Of a DNA stretch of 64,000 nucleotides, positions 1 through 8,289 are shown piece after piece; position 1 is the first letter of the stretch, and every line of letters begins with the position of its first letter. Made by a program: the position numbers and the translations under genes. Source of the DNA: Rothia sp. SD9660Na (GTDB lineage: Bacteria > Actinomycetota > Actinomycetes > Actinomycetales > Micrococcaceae); assembly GCF_030064065.1 (NCBI RefSeq), contig NZ_CP125946.1, positions 496,001 to 560,000 of the forward strand, written 5' to 3'. A model generated the notes under the pieces. It searched no databases. It had not been told where the DNA came from and saw nothing but the letters and a program-made list of their open reading frames with translations.

Positions 1-102
1 GTTCTTTCCACAAACTACTGCATACAGGGCATAATCCCGATAGACTAATAGAATGCCCCACCACTCTAACTAGGGGTAACTCGCATAAACCCAGGAATTT
101 TC

Positions 103-2187
103 ATGCAATCACACAACACCGCGCAACCAGCTACTGGCGGCCCCACCGACGAGCTGCTGCTCTCGGACGTCCGCGAAGGCAAGCTTGATTCGTTCGGTGT
201 TCTGTATGAACGTTACGTGTCGATGGCTCGCGCCATCGCTTACAAGCACACCTCTAACAACAACCTCTCAGAAGACATCGTCTCCGAAGCCTTTGTGCGT
301 GTGCTCCAGGCCCTCAAAAACGGCAAGGGCCCCCGCACCTTTATGGGCGGCTACCTGGCCACTACCATTGCCCACCTGGCCGCAGAAAATGGCCTGATTG
401 CCCAAAAAGAAGTGCCCAGCGAAGAAGAGCACCTGGAATCCATGGGATCGCTGGACGAAACCGTCTTGAAATTACACGAATCAGACGAACTCATCAGTGC
501 CTTCACTGGCCTGCCGGAACGCTGGCAGACTGTGCTCTGGATGACCGAGGTTGAAGATAAGAAGCCCCGCGAAGTCGCCCAGACCATGAACCTCTCTGCC
601 AACGCCGTCTCGGCGCTGGCTACCCGTGCCCGTGAGAGCCTGCGCGAAGGCTTCCTGCGGGCTCACCAGAACGCGCCGAAGACCGATGAATGCGCCCAGT
701 ACTCACCTCACCTGAGCTCTATGGTGCGTGGCTCCCTGACCAAGAAGCGTAGCGAAGCCCTGCGCCTGCACCTGTCGGTGTGCTCCTACTGCACCTCGGA
801 ATATCTGAACCTGGCCGGTATCAACAAGTCTATGCGCGTCTGGATCTTCCCTGTGCTAGCGGGCCTGGTGCCCTTTATTACCGACGGTTCCAAGGTGCTT
901 CTGCCCTTCCTGGCCGGTGGTGCGGCTGGTGGCGCCGTCGCTGGGGCCGGTGCCCAGGGTGGCCTTTTCCCAGGTTTTGGGGGCGGACGCTGGACGCCCG
1001 GCAGCCAGGCATTAGCAGGTGCCGCTGCGGTCGTGACCGCTATCGGCGCTGTGGCCGGTGGTATGGCCCTGGTCGATAATTCTTCGACCGGGTCAGCGGT
1101 TATCAGTGCAGACTCCCAGCTGCAGACCCCCCAAGCTCAGCCTAGCGACCAGGCACCGGGGGTTACCGATAGCCTGGTGAACGAACCTCAAAGTGTTTCA
1201 ACTGGTATGACCGCTGATACCCTGCGCTCGTCTGTAGCTGCTAATGGTCCGTCTTCGGCCCAGGGTAGTAATGGGGCTAGTGGTGGGGCTTCTGTAGACT
1301 CTCTGGCCAATGCCGTGGCGTCAGAATCACCTGTATCTCAGCCTGTAGCTGCTGCACCATCTGGCGTCAGCGCTGCGCCCGTGAGTAACCCTAATGAGAC
1401 TGCTTCCTCGGGTGTAAACGCACCTGCTGCATCGGAAAATACTGTGCCCTCTTTGACTGAGTCGGTATCCCAACAGGCTTCCCTTGCTGCTCCAGCAATC
1501 CCGGCTACTCCCACAACTCCCAAGGCACCTGTAGCTCCATCGCAGCCCACTGCCCCAGAAGTGCCCACTGCCCCAGAAGTGCCCTCGGCCCCCGTAGAAC
1601 CCGAGACCCCAGCTGAGCCGGTTGCGCCTGTAGAGCCGGCCCTGCCAGCAGAGCCAGAGGTTCCTGTTGTTCCTGAGCAACCGGTTGAGCCAGAAGTTCC
1701 GGTTGAACCGGTTGATCCCGACGTTCCTGTCGAGCCGGTTGAGCCAGAAGTTCCCGTTGAACCGGTTGATCCTGAGATTCCTGTTGAGCCGGTTGAGCCA
1801 GAAGTTCCCGTTGAACCTGTGGATCCTGAGATTCCTGTTGAGCCTGTCGACCCCCTAGAACCCAAGTCCCCGGTTGACCCGGTCGAGCCTGTCGACCCGG
1901 TGGATCCCGATACGGGAATCCCTGAGATTCTGGGACCCCTGGACTGGGTAGGTACTCCGGAGTACTACGAGTTCATCGCCAATATACCCTGGGATACCAT
2001 TGGGTACCCCGTTGGTGATAACCGCATGTGCTTCATCACCTTCCTGGTCACCGATTCCGAAGGTGCTGAATTCCCCTTAGGGGTTGGTACCTATCTGCCT
2101 CCCATCATCATCGATTCGCCCTATGCCACCTACGTTCTGGAGAGTTACTTTGGCATGAGCCGAATCCAAGACATTACCTGCTACTAG
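103..2187 (+). CDS. Sigma-70-family (ECF-like) protein fused to zinc-finger, hydrophobic segments and Pro-rich repeat tail
   Basis: The 694-residue product begins like an ECF sigma factor. Residues about 31-90 resemble region 2, with an LSEDIVSEAFVRV helix, and residues about 130-182 resemble region 4. A zinc-finger anti-sigma motif follows (C197, H223, C227, C230, of HxxxCxxC form). Hydrophobic stretches lie at about 244-260 and 302-324. From about 480 to 610 there is a long Pro/Glu/Val repeat with units like PVEPVDPEIPVEPVEPE. The last 80 residues form a non-repetitive domain with two cysteines. ECF sigma factors are usually about 200 residues, so this is more than three times larger. I infer a membrane-anchored sigma factor carrying its own anti-sigma-like sensor and an exported stalk; the topology is not proven. 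CAGGAA about 8 bases upstream supports the ATG start. Repeat codons such as GAGCCGGTTGA recur, which suggests slippage-prone DNA. Confidence 0.8.
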   Translation: MQSHNTAQPATGGPTDELLLSDVREGKLDSFGVLYERYVSMARAIAYKHTSNNNLSEDIVSEAFVRVLQALKNGKGPRTFMGGYLATTIAHLAAENGLIAQKEVPSEEEHLESMGSLDETVLKLHESDELISAFTGLPERWQTVLWMTEVEDKKPREVAQTMNLSANAVSALATRARESLREGFLRAHQNAPKTDECAQYSPHLSSMVRGSLTKKRSEALRLHLSVCSYCTSEYLNLAGINKSMRVWIFPVLAGLVPFITDGSKVLLPFLAGGAAGGAVAGAGAQGGLFPGFGGGRWTPGSQALAGAAAVVTAIGAVAGGMALVDNSSTGSAVISADSQLQTPQAQPSDQAPGVTDSLVNEPQSVSTGMTADTLRSSVAANGPSSAQGSNGASGGASVDSLANAVASESPVSQPVAAAPSGVSAAPVSNPNETASSGVNAPAASENTVPSLTESVSQQASLAAPAIPATPTTPKAPVAPSQPTAPEVPTAPEVPSAPVEPETPAEPVAPVEPALPAEPEVPVVPEQPVEPEVPVEPVDPDVPVEPVEPEVPVEPVDPEIPVEPVEPEVPVEPVDPEIPVEPVDPLEPKSPVDPVEPVDPVDPDTGIPEILGPLDWVGTPEYYEFIANIPWDTIGYPVGDNRMCFITFLVTDSEGAEFPLGVGTYLPPIIIDSPYATYVLESYFGMSRIQDITCY

Positions 2188-2198
2188 GTCACCAGCGC

Positions 2199-2236
2199 CT
2201 GCCAGGCCCCACGTGGGGCCTGGCAGACGCTTTTTC
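2199..2236 (+). terminator. Rho-independent terminator after the sigma-like gene
   Basis: A perfect 12-bp stem (2199-2210 with 2215-2226) closes over ACGT and is followed by a T run at 2231-2235. It lies 12 bases after the stop codon. Confidence 0.85.
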
Positions 2237-2316
2237 TCAAGCCGCTAGCAAACACCGGGGAACATATCAGCCCCAGCGCCTAATCTAAGAATCAAGACCC
2301 CATGGAAAGGACTCTC

Positions 2317-3210
2317 ATGCACAGCCATAACAACGGCCTCAAAACAGCCCTCTTACTGGGGTCGATGGTGGGCTTCCTGCTCCTTATCGGCGTGGGGCTG
2401 GCCTACTTCACCCGAAGCTCAATCTTCATCCTGCTATTTGGCCTAATTGGCGTCGGCACCGTCGCCTACACCTACTGGAACTCCGATAAGCTCGCAATCC
2501 GCTCCATGAACGCCTACCCCGTGACTCGCGAGCAGATTCCCGGCCTGTACGCCATCGTCGAAGAGCTCTCAGCCAAGGCTAACCAGCCCATGCCCAAGCT
2601 TTACGTCGCGCCCACCATGACCCCCAACGCCTTTGCTACCGGCCGTAACCCCCAGAATGCGGCGGTCTGCTGTACCGAAGGTATTCTGCAGCTGCTCGAT
2701 GAACGCGAAATGCGGGGTGTTATCGGCCACGAGCTCATGCACGTCTACAACCGCGACATCCTGACCGGATCTATCGCCGCGGCTATTGCTTCCGTAATTG
2801 GCACTATCGCCCAGTTCGCTACCTTCGGCGCCATGTTTGGCGGTAACCGCGAAGAAAACCGCGGCGGTGGGCTCATCTTCACCCTGCTCATCGCCTTCCT
2901 CGCGCCCCTGGCCTCGGCCGTCATGCAGATGGCCATTAGCCGCACCCGCGAATATGATGCCGACGAGGACGGCGCCCGCCTCACCGGCGACCCGCTGGCG
3001 CTGGCGTCCGCCCTACACAAGCTGGAAAACGGGGTGTCACGCTACCCCATGAACCCCGAAAACCGCCAAACCGCAGGTGCAGCCTCCATGATGATTGCTA
3101 ACCCCTTCCGAGGCGGTGGTTCGATTAAGAACCTGATGGCTACCCATCCACCCATGGCAGACCGTATCGCTCGCCTGGAGAACATGGCCCGCCAGAACGG
3201 CCAGCTCTAA
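2317..3210 (+). CDS. htpX: HtpX-like membrane zinc metalloprotease (M48)
   Basis: The 297-residue product has two N-terminal membrane segments (about 8-30 and 35-53). The zinc-protease motif HELMH is at residues 138-142, with a likely third ligand E212 in REYDADEDGA, and a further hydrophobic segment lies between them. This order is that of HtpX, a membrane-bound protease that degrades damaged membrane proteins. An ATG at 2302 is also in frame, but GGAAAGG at 2304-2310 sits at the right distance for the ATG at 2317, so I chose that start. The gene is probably monocistronic, with a terminator behind it and yajQ convergent. Confidence 0.92.
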   Translation: MHSHNNGLKTALLLGSMVGFLLLIGVGLAYFTRSSIFILLFGLIGVGTVAYTYWNSDKLAIRSMNAYPVTREQIPGLYAIVEELSAKANQPMPKLYVAPTMTPNAFATGRNPQNAAVCCTEGILQLLDEREMRGVIGHELMHVYNRDILTGSIAAAIASVIGTIAQFATFGAMFGGNREENRGGGLIFTLLIAFLAPLASAVMQMAISRTREYDADEDGARLTGDPLALASALHKLENGVSRYPMNPENRQTAGAASMMIANPFRGGGSIKNLMATHPPMADRIARLENMARQNGQL

Positions 3211-3268
3211 TTTTCAAGGCCGCAAGCAGGCTCAATTAACCGTACAGCTCTGAACAGGTTAAAGAACT

Positions 3269-3304
3269 GCTCCCCACCTGCGATGCAGGTGGGGAGCGGT
3301 TTTT
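3269..3304 (+). terminator. Rho-independent terminator after htpX
   Basis: A perfect 13-bp stem (3269-3281 with 3285-3297) closes on a GAT loop and is followed by GGTTTTTA. It lies between the convergent htpX and yajQ genes. Confidence 0.9.
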
Positions 3305-3338
3305 ATAGGAGCGGACGCCCCGCTAGCGGGGCTGGTGC

Positions 3339-3830
3339 CTAGCGGTAGTTAACGAACTGCAGGTCAACCTCAAGGTCGGCACCCTTGAGCAGGGCAATGA
3401 CGTCCTGCAGGTCATCGCGAGACTTGGAGGTTACGCGCAGCTCATCGCCCTGAATGGTGGCCTTGACAGATTTGGGGCCCTCCTCGCGAATGAGCTTAGA
3501 GATTTTCTTGGCCTGGTCCTGGGCGATGCCCTCCTTGATAGAGGACTCAATACGGTACTCCTTGCCGGAGGCGTAGGGGTCGCCTGAGTCCAGGGACTTG
3601 AGGGAGATTCCGCGCTTGACCAGCTTGGACTGGAAGACATCGAGCACGGCCAGGGCGCGCTCTTCGGAGTTTGCCTTAATCAGGATCTTTTCGCCGGAGA
3701 AATCAATCTCAGCGCCGACACCGCGGAAGTCATAGCGCTGGGCTACTTCCTTCTGGGCCTGGTTGAGGGCGTTAGAAACTTCCTGCTTATCGACCTTAGA
3801 AACAACGTCGAATGATGAATCGCTTGCCAC
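3339..3830 (-). CDS. yajQ: YajQ family nucleotide-binding protein (UPF0234)
   Basis: The 163-residue product matches the YajQ family over its whole length: N-terminal SFDVVSKVD, the central [14 protein letters not shown], and the ending [12 protein letters not shown]. YajQ proteins have two similar ferredoxin-like folds and bind nucleotides or RNA; some bind cyclic-di-GMP, but nothing here shows which ligand is used. The start is a GTG at 3830 preceded by AGAGGTAA. It is transcribed alone, convergent with htpX. Confidence 0.93.
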   Translation of the reverse strand: MASDSSFDVVSKVDKQEVSNALNQAQKEVAQRYDFRGVGAEIDFSGEKILIKANSEERALAVLDVFQSKLVKRGISLKSLDSGDPYASGKEYRIESSIKEGIAQDQAKKISKLIREEGPKSVKATIQGDELRVTSKSRDDLQDVIALLKGADLEVDLQFVNYR

Positions 3831-4012
3831 GGGTATTTACCTCTTTTGCTTATCTTGATTAGGTGACCATGCCCCGGCGCCCCGGTGCGGGGGAGGGGCG
3901 CTTACCTACAAAGGTACCCTGTTTTGTGGGGGCTATGCAGGTTATCGCAATCGTTATGAAACTGTGACACTATTCTCAGCTAAAGTTCATCTTGGTTTGG
4001 AAGGATGAAGCT

Positions 4013-4423
4013 ATGGCTGAAAAGAAAACAGCTGCCCACGCTGCAGTCGGCGTACAGCCCGGCTCAGGAACCACTCCGGCAGCGCACCAGGTACTAGCTG
4101 TAACTGGCGAGACCATTCAGCGAGCGTATGAAGCTCTCGTTGCAGATTTGACGATGGAAGGCTTTGTGGCCTCCGATGAGTCGCATGCGCCCAACGGAGT
4201 CTCACCTAAGACCGAACAGACCCCAGATTTTGCCCGCGGGCTAGGTCAAACTCTGCACGATGCTGATTTAGTCGCTAGATTCGAGGGCGTGAAAGAGAAC
4301 CTCTCTCGCGAAATTCGTGGCGGCATGTGCACCCCCGACCAGGCTTATGCCTACCTAGAAAACCTTGAAATATCGCTCCTGCTAGAGCAAGAAGCCTTGA
4401 CGGCAAGCTCTGCATCCAACTAG
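4013..4423 (+). CDS. Small hypothetical protein
   Basis: The 136-residue product (MAEKKTAAHAAVG...) is not recognised. It is rich in Ala, Glu and Thr, and has no signal peptide or membrane segment. Its second half looks helical (about residues 75-130) and contains the single Cys in GGMCTPDQAYAYL. AAGGA at 4001-4005 places the start at ATG 4013 rather than at the in-frame TTG at 3992. An imperfect GC hairpin at 4434-4462 follows the gene but has no T run. Codon use matches neighbouring genes, so I take it to be a real gene. Confidence 0.65.
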   Translation: MAEKKTAAHAAVGVQPGSGTTPAAHQVLAVTGETIQRAYEALVADLTMEGFVASDESHAPNGVSPKTEQTPDFARGLGQTLHDADLVARFEGVKENLSREIRGGMCTPDQAYAYLENLEISLLLEQEALTASSASN

Positions 4424-4504
4424 CCTCACCCCGACCGGCGTCCGCTCTCACAGCGCGCCGGTTGGCCCGCTTAAGTGGTCTTTACAACAAAAGCTACTTT
4501 CGGT

Positions 4505-4533
4505 TTGGCAAGCTGCCTAAAAGTGTGTAAAGT
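4505..4533 (+). promoter_or_regulatory. Promoter of tRNA-Tyr
   Basis: TTGGCA (4505-4510) and TAAAGT (4528-4533) are separated by 17 bases, about 45 bases before the tRNA. Confidence 0.6.
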
Positions 4534-4577
4534 ATTCTACTGTTCGCTCAAACGAACACATTCAAGAAATTGAATAC

Positions 4578-4659
4578 GGCAGATTACCCGAGCGGCCAAA
4601 GGGGGCTGACTGTAAATCAGCTGGCATTGCCTACGGGGGTTCAAATCCCTCATCTGCCA
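4578..4659 (+). tRNA. tRNA-Tyr (GTA)
   Basis: The acceptor strands GGCAGAT and ATCTGCC pair. The anticodon stem GCTGA/TCAGC closes the loop CTGTAAA with anticodon GTA at 4612-4614. A long variable arm is present, as expected for class II tRNA-Tyr. CCA is not encoded. Confidence 0.95.
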
Positions 4660-4664
4660 CAGCG

Positions 4665-4697
4665 AAAATCCCGCCTCACACGAGGCGGGATTTTTTA
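4665..4697 (+). terminator. Terminator after tRNA-Tyr
   Basis: A 13-bp stem (4665-4677 with 4682-4694) ends in a T run a few bases after the tRNA. Confidence 0.9.
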
Positions 4698-4768
4698 TTC
4701 CCATCGTGGGCTAGCTTCATTATCAGAGAAACCGGCCACAGTCTTTAGACAAGCCCCGATAAAACCGG

Positions 4769-4774
4769 TAGCGT
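4769..4774 (+). promoter_or_regulatory. -10 box implying a leaderless thioredoxin transcript
   Basis: TAGCGT is followed by 7 bases and then the ATG, with no ribosome binding site. Confidence 0.45.
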
Positions 4775-4781
4775 GTTTCTC

Positions 4782-5162
4782 ATGGCAACCATTGAAATTA
4801 CCCAGGAAAACCTGACCCAGAACGTCGAAAACTCAGACATTCTCTTCCTCGACTTCTGGGCCGATTGGTGCGGCCCCTGCAAGCAGTTCGGCCCCATCTT
4901 CGAAGCTGCTTCTGAAAAGCACGCCGATATCACCTTCGGCAAGGTCGACACCGAAGACCAGCAGCAGCTGGCCGCCGCAGCAGGTATCACCTCTATCCCC
5001 ACCATCATGGGCTTCCGCGAGGGCGTTCTCGTCTTCTCTCAGCCCGGCGCCCTGAATGCCCAGCAGTTCGACCAGATTATCGACGCGGTCAAGGGTCTGG
5101 ATATGGCCGAAGTGCACAAGCATGTTGCCGAGGCTGAAGCAGCCCAGGCTGAGCAGGCCTAA
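4782..5162 (+). CDS. Thioredoxin
   Basis: The 126-residue protein has the thioredoxin active site WCGPC with cysteines at about residues 30 and 33, preceded by LFLDFWADW. The cis-proline segment is SIPT in GITSIPTIMGF. It is a cytosolic dithiol-disulfide oxidoreductase with a short, acidic C-terminal extension rich in Ala and Glu. No Shine-Dalgarno sequence precedes the ATG. TAGCGT 7 bases upstream suggests a leaderless mRNA. The neighbouring genes give no specific partner. Confidence 0.93.
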   Translation: MATIEITQENLTQNVENSDILFLDFWADWCGPCKQFGPIFEAASEKHADITFGKVDTEDQQQLAAAAGITSIPTIMGFREGVLVFSQPGALNAQQFDQIIDAVKGLDMAEVHKHVAEAEAAQAEQA

Positions 5163-5183
5163 GGCCACTAACTTTCTTTATAT

Positions 5184-5217
5184 AAGTCGCCCTCCCCTAA
5201 CCGGGGGAGGGCGACTT
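5184..5217. terminator. Bidirectional terminator between thioredoxin and alkA genes
   Basis: A 14-bp stem (5184-5197 with 5204-5217) lies between two convergent genes. T-rich or A-rich tracts on its sides are short. Confidence 0.75.
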
Positions 5218-5221
5218 CGTC

Positions 5222-6229
5222 TTAGAAGGAGCGCATATCCTGCGGGGCGTATCGGGGGCCGCGGCGCGGTTCGCTGATCCCGGCGGCCTTGATGAGGGCC
5301 ACGACCCGCTGGCGGTGCCCGGCATAGGGAGCAAGTAGCTCTACCATGCGGGCGTCATCGCCGCGGGTACCGTCGAAGGCGTAGGTGACGTGGTGGGCGA
5401 GATGATAGTCGCCCACGCTGATTGCGTCGGGGTGGCCGCAGTAGCGTTGCAGGGTTTCGGCGATAGTCCAGGGGCCAATGCCGGGAACCGAGTTCAGCGC
5501 CCGGGCGAGCTCGCTCACGCTATTCTGGGCGGCAAACCGCTCGAAGGACTCAGCCCGGTTCCCATAGTGCACCATGGCAGATGAACGAGAGCGGTCAAAG
5601 CCTGCGCGGTGGTAGGCCCAGCCAGGAATTTGGGCAAAGACGGACGCCTGCGGGAAGATAGCTAGGCCCGGCGGTTGGTCGGGGAGCCCGGTTGCAGGAG
5701 CTGGTTCACCGTACTGGCGTAGCAGGGCTCGCATACCTCCCATAGCCTCGATGCCGGTGACCCGCTGCTCTGTGATGGCCAGTAGCAGGTTCTGCGAGAG
5801 CAGGCCAATTGATGGTAGCCGCAGCCCCGGTGCTTCGGCCCGGGCCCGCACCAGCCTAGCTGGCAGCTGCCCCCAGGCCTCTGAGGCGTAGAAGCTGGCC
5901 CAGCGGTCCTGCTCACCCAACCAGCCTGGCACGCGAGCTGCAAAAGTTTCCAGGGCGGACGCAGGCGATGTACCGCTAGGGGAGTTGTCACCTGCCCATA
6001 GCGTTACCTCAATCGGGGCGCGCAGGTCGGCGGGCTGCGTCCTTGCAAAACGAACAAGCAGCCCCACCCCAGCTTCGCGGGCCGTCGCCCAAAAAACAGG
6101 GCCAGCAGGCCCGGCCACCTGACGAAAGAGGGGGTCAAAGGCTCCGCGCTGTAGGGTTGCAAAAGTCTGGCCCAGGTGGACCCGGTGGGTTGGTTCCAGA
6201 ACAAAATGCGCGCGCAACATGCTCACCAT
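5222..6229 (-). CDS. AlkA-like DNA-3-methyladenine glycosylase (HhH-GPD family)
   Basis: The 335-residue protein ends with a helix-hairpin-helix/GPD module. The hairpin VPGIGPWTAE-like segment is at about residues 248-258, and the catalytic aspartate of this family is in SVGDYHLAHH at about 274. Enzymes of this type remove alkylated bases such as 3-methyladenine during base excision repair. The N-terminal two thirds fit the AlkA-like fold only loosely. The start ATG at 6229 is followed by a second ATG three codons later, and either could be used. The gene is divergent from the DUF2079 gene and convergent with thioredoxin. Confidence 0.82.
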   Translation of the reverse strand: MVSMLRAHFVLEPTHRVHLGQTFATLQRGAFDPLFRQVAGPAGPVFWATAREAGVGLLVRFARTQPADLRAPIEVTLWAGDNSPSGTSPASALETFAARVPGWLGEQDRWASFYASEAWGQLPARLVRARAEAPGLRLPSIGLLSQNLLLAITEQRVTGIEAMGGMRALLRQYGEPAPATGLPDQPPGLAIFPQASVFAQIPGWAYHRAGFDRSRSSAMVHYGNRAESFERFAAQNSVSELARALNSVPGIGPWTIAETLQRYCGHPDAISVGDYHLAHHVTYAFDGTRGDDARMVELLAPYAGHRQRVVALIKAAGISEPRRGPRYAPQDMRSF

Positions 6230-6334
6230 CGTCTCACACCCGCTCTACCCGACCCACAGAACCACTTTGCTGTCTATACTCGTACAAGGCGCCGCACCCG
6301 TGGCGCCCACCCCGATCTCAGACGAAGAAGGCGC

Positions 6335-7939
6335 ATGAGCTCCTCCCTACTGCCAGCAGAAGCCCACTCCCTCAGGGCGCGCATGAGCGCTGCAGCCCTG
6401 GCCCTAGCTGTTTTTGCCCTCTACAGCATCTACTCCTGGCTGCAGTGGCTGCACTACGTGGTGCCCTCCTGGGATCTGGGTATCTTCTCGCAGCTGGCTA
6501 AGGCCTACACCTCGGGGCAGGCCCCGATTGTGCCGATTAAGGGGGAGGGGTTCAACCTGCTGGGGGACCACTTCCACCCTGTCACCGTGTTGCTGACCCC
6601 CTTCTACTGGCTCTGGCCTACGCCCGCCACCCTGCTCTACGTGCAAAACGGCCTGGTTGCCCTGTCGGTCTACCTACTGGTCCGCTTTGCCCAGCGCGTC
6701 CTGGCACTCTGGGCAGCCCTGGCTCTTGGAACTGCCTACGCCCTGAGCTTCGGCATCCAACAGGCTGTAGCCGTTCAATTCCACGAGGTCGCCTTTGCCC
6801 TGCCCCTGCTGGTCATGAGCCTGGGCTACCTGGCCATGACCCGCCTGACGGACGCCCCCGCCCCGCTTTTGCGTCGCTCCATCTACTGGGCGGCCCCCCT
6901 GGTCTTCGTCAAAGAGGACGTCGGCATCACGGTTCTCGTGATCGGGCTCGTCGCCCTGGCCCGCACCGGCTGGCTCTCAACCGCCAGCAGCATAGCCTTC
7001 CCATCGGCGTCCGCTCCGGTGCGCCCCCGCTGCGAACGCTACCGCACCCTGCTGCGTTCCTGGGTCAACACCCCTGCTGTGGCCGAAGCCAGCCTGCTTG
7101 CTCTCTGGGGCATAGTCTGGCCCCTGTTTGCCATCGGCGTTATTCTGCCCTTTTTCAACACCGGCGGAGTCTTCGACTACTCCGACAAACTCGACATCGC
7201 AGCGGCTATCGGTGACCCCCTCGGCGCCTTCGCCCAGCTCTTCTATCCCTGGCAAAAAACCGCCACGCTCGGCCTGCTCCTGCTCACCGGCGTCCTGGCC
7301 TGGACCACCAGCCCCCTCGCCCTGATTGCAGCCCCCACCCTCATCTGGCGCTTCCTCTCGCCCCAGGAGGGCTACTGGGAACCCACCTGGCACTACAACC
7401 TCGTGCTCATGCCCATCGTCTTTGCCGCCCTACTCGACGTACTTGCTCGAGCCGTCGCCCGTACGCACCTCCCCGCCTATCAGCTCGGGGCAGCACCCGC
7501 CGGGCGCACCGTCCGCACCATCTTTGCAACCCTGCGACACCGCGCCCCGGTAGCCCTGCCCGCGCTCGCCCTCATCATCAGCCTAGGACTCCTGCCCAAC
7601 CAGCCCCTGGCCCAGCTGACTGACCCGGACTTTGCCACCACGGAGCTTTCCACTGCTGACCAGGTGAAGGCCGAGGCCGTCGCCGCTATCCCAGAAGGCG
7701 CCACCGTAGCTGCCGACCTCTCCGCCCTCACCTACCTGGTGCCCAACCACACCGCCTACTGGATCGGCCACTCCGGGGAACCCGGCCCCGACTACGTGCT
7801 CGTCGACAAACTCGGCAGCGCCTGGGGCGGCAACCCGCCCACCAGCGCCGTCGCCTACGCAACCGGCCGCTACGGTACCGCCACCTACGTTCACTACCGC
7901 ACCATCGGCAGCATCGACATCGCCGTCCGCACCCGCTAG
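6335..7939 (+). CDS. DUF2079 polytopic membrane protein
   Basis: The 534-residue product has many hydrophobic segments, with the DUF2079 hallmark near the N terminus (YSWLQWLHYVVPSWDLGIF) and GEGFNLLGDHFHPV at about 65-80. A soluble C-terminal part carries DYVLVDKLGSAWGG. DUF2079 proteins resemble GT-C glycosyltransferase scaffolds; a lipid-linked sugar transfer role is plausible but unproven. An open frame extends upstream to 6176 over the start of alkA. AGAAGG just before ATG 6335 and the N-terminal membrane segment favour the start given. TATACT at 6275-6280 may be its -10 box. Confidence 0.82.
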   Translation: MSSSLLPAEAHSLRARMSAAALALAVFALYSIYSWLQWLHYVVPSWDLGIFSQLAKAYTSGQAPIVPIKGEGFNLLGDHFHPVTVLLTPFYWLWPTPATLLYVQNGLVALSVYLLVRFAQRVLALWAALALGTAYALSFGIQQAVAVQFHEVAFALPLLVMSLGYLAMTRLTDAPAPLLRRSIYWAAPLVFVKEDVGITVLVIGLVALARTGWLSTASSIAFPSASAPVRPRCERYRTLLRSWVNTPAVAEASLLALWGIVWPLFAIGVILPFFNTGGVFDYSDKLDIAAAIGDPLGAFAQLFYPWQKTATLGLLLLTGVLAWTTSPLALIAAPTLIWRFLSPQEGYWEPTWHYNLVLMPIVFAALLDVLARAVARTHLPAYQLGAAPAGRTVRTIFATLRHRAPVALPALALIISLGLLPNQPLAQLTDPDFATTELSTADQVKAEAVAAIPEGATVAADLSALTYLVPNHTAYWIGHSGEPGPDYVLVDKLGSAWGGNPPTSAVAYATGRYGTATYVHYRTIGSIDIAVRTR

Positions 7940-8289
7940 CTGTACCCTCTATCACCACCTGGGCCTAAAACGCCCAAACTAGGGTAGACTTGAAAATGTA
8001 AGAATCGGGAACCCCCGACCATTTCTCTTCAGCGCCCACGCCCGCTACTGGCACACAACCACAGGGCCACGCGCGTTCAACGAACATACTTAGGCTAAGC
8101 AGACCGTTGAACCTTCGACTAGAGAACCTGATGTGTAATCAGCTCGCCCAAGCGCGCACCCCCTGATAGCCAGCGCCCACGAACCGAAGACCTCTGATCT
8201 TTGAGGCCCCTCGCGAGCATTCCACGGGGACACCCCGTACAGCACCTCCCACGATGAGAGTGCTGAAACCCCACTCGATGAGGACAACA
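7940..8289 (+). other. Intergenic region and long leader of the DEAD-box helicase gene
   Basis: About 350 bases hold no convincing gene. TAGACTTGAAAATGTAAG around 7985-8002 may contain a promoter, which would give a leader of more than 200 bases. Long leaders are common in front of cold-inducible helicase genes. I could not match it to a known RNA family. Confidence 0.4.

Noticed and set aside
1338..1865. Minus-strand open frame of 175 codons resembling collagen-like GSTGSTG repeats
   Set aside because: It is the complement of the Pro-rich repeat of the sigma-like gene; no start context supports it.
6043..6501. Plus-strand frame of 152 codons across the alkA/DUF2079 gap
   Set aside because: Overlaps both real genes in other frames and shows no protein-like pattern.
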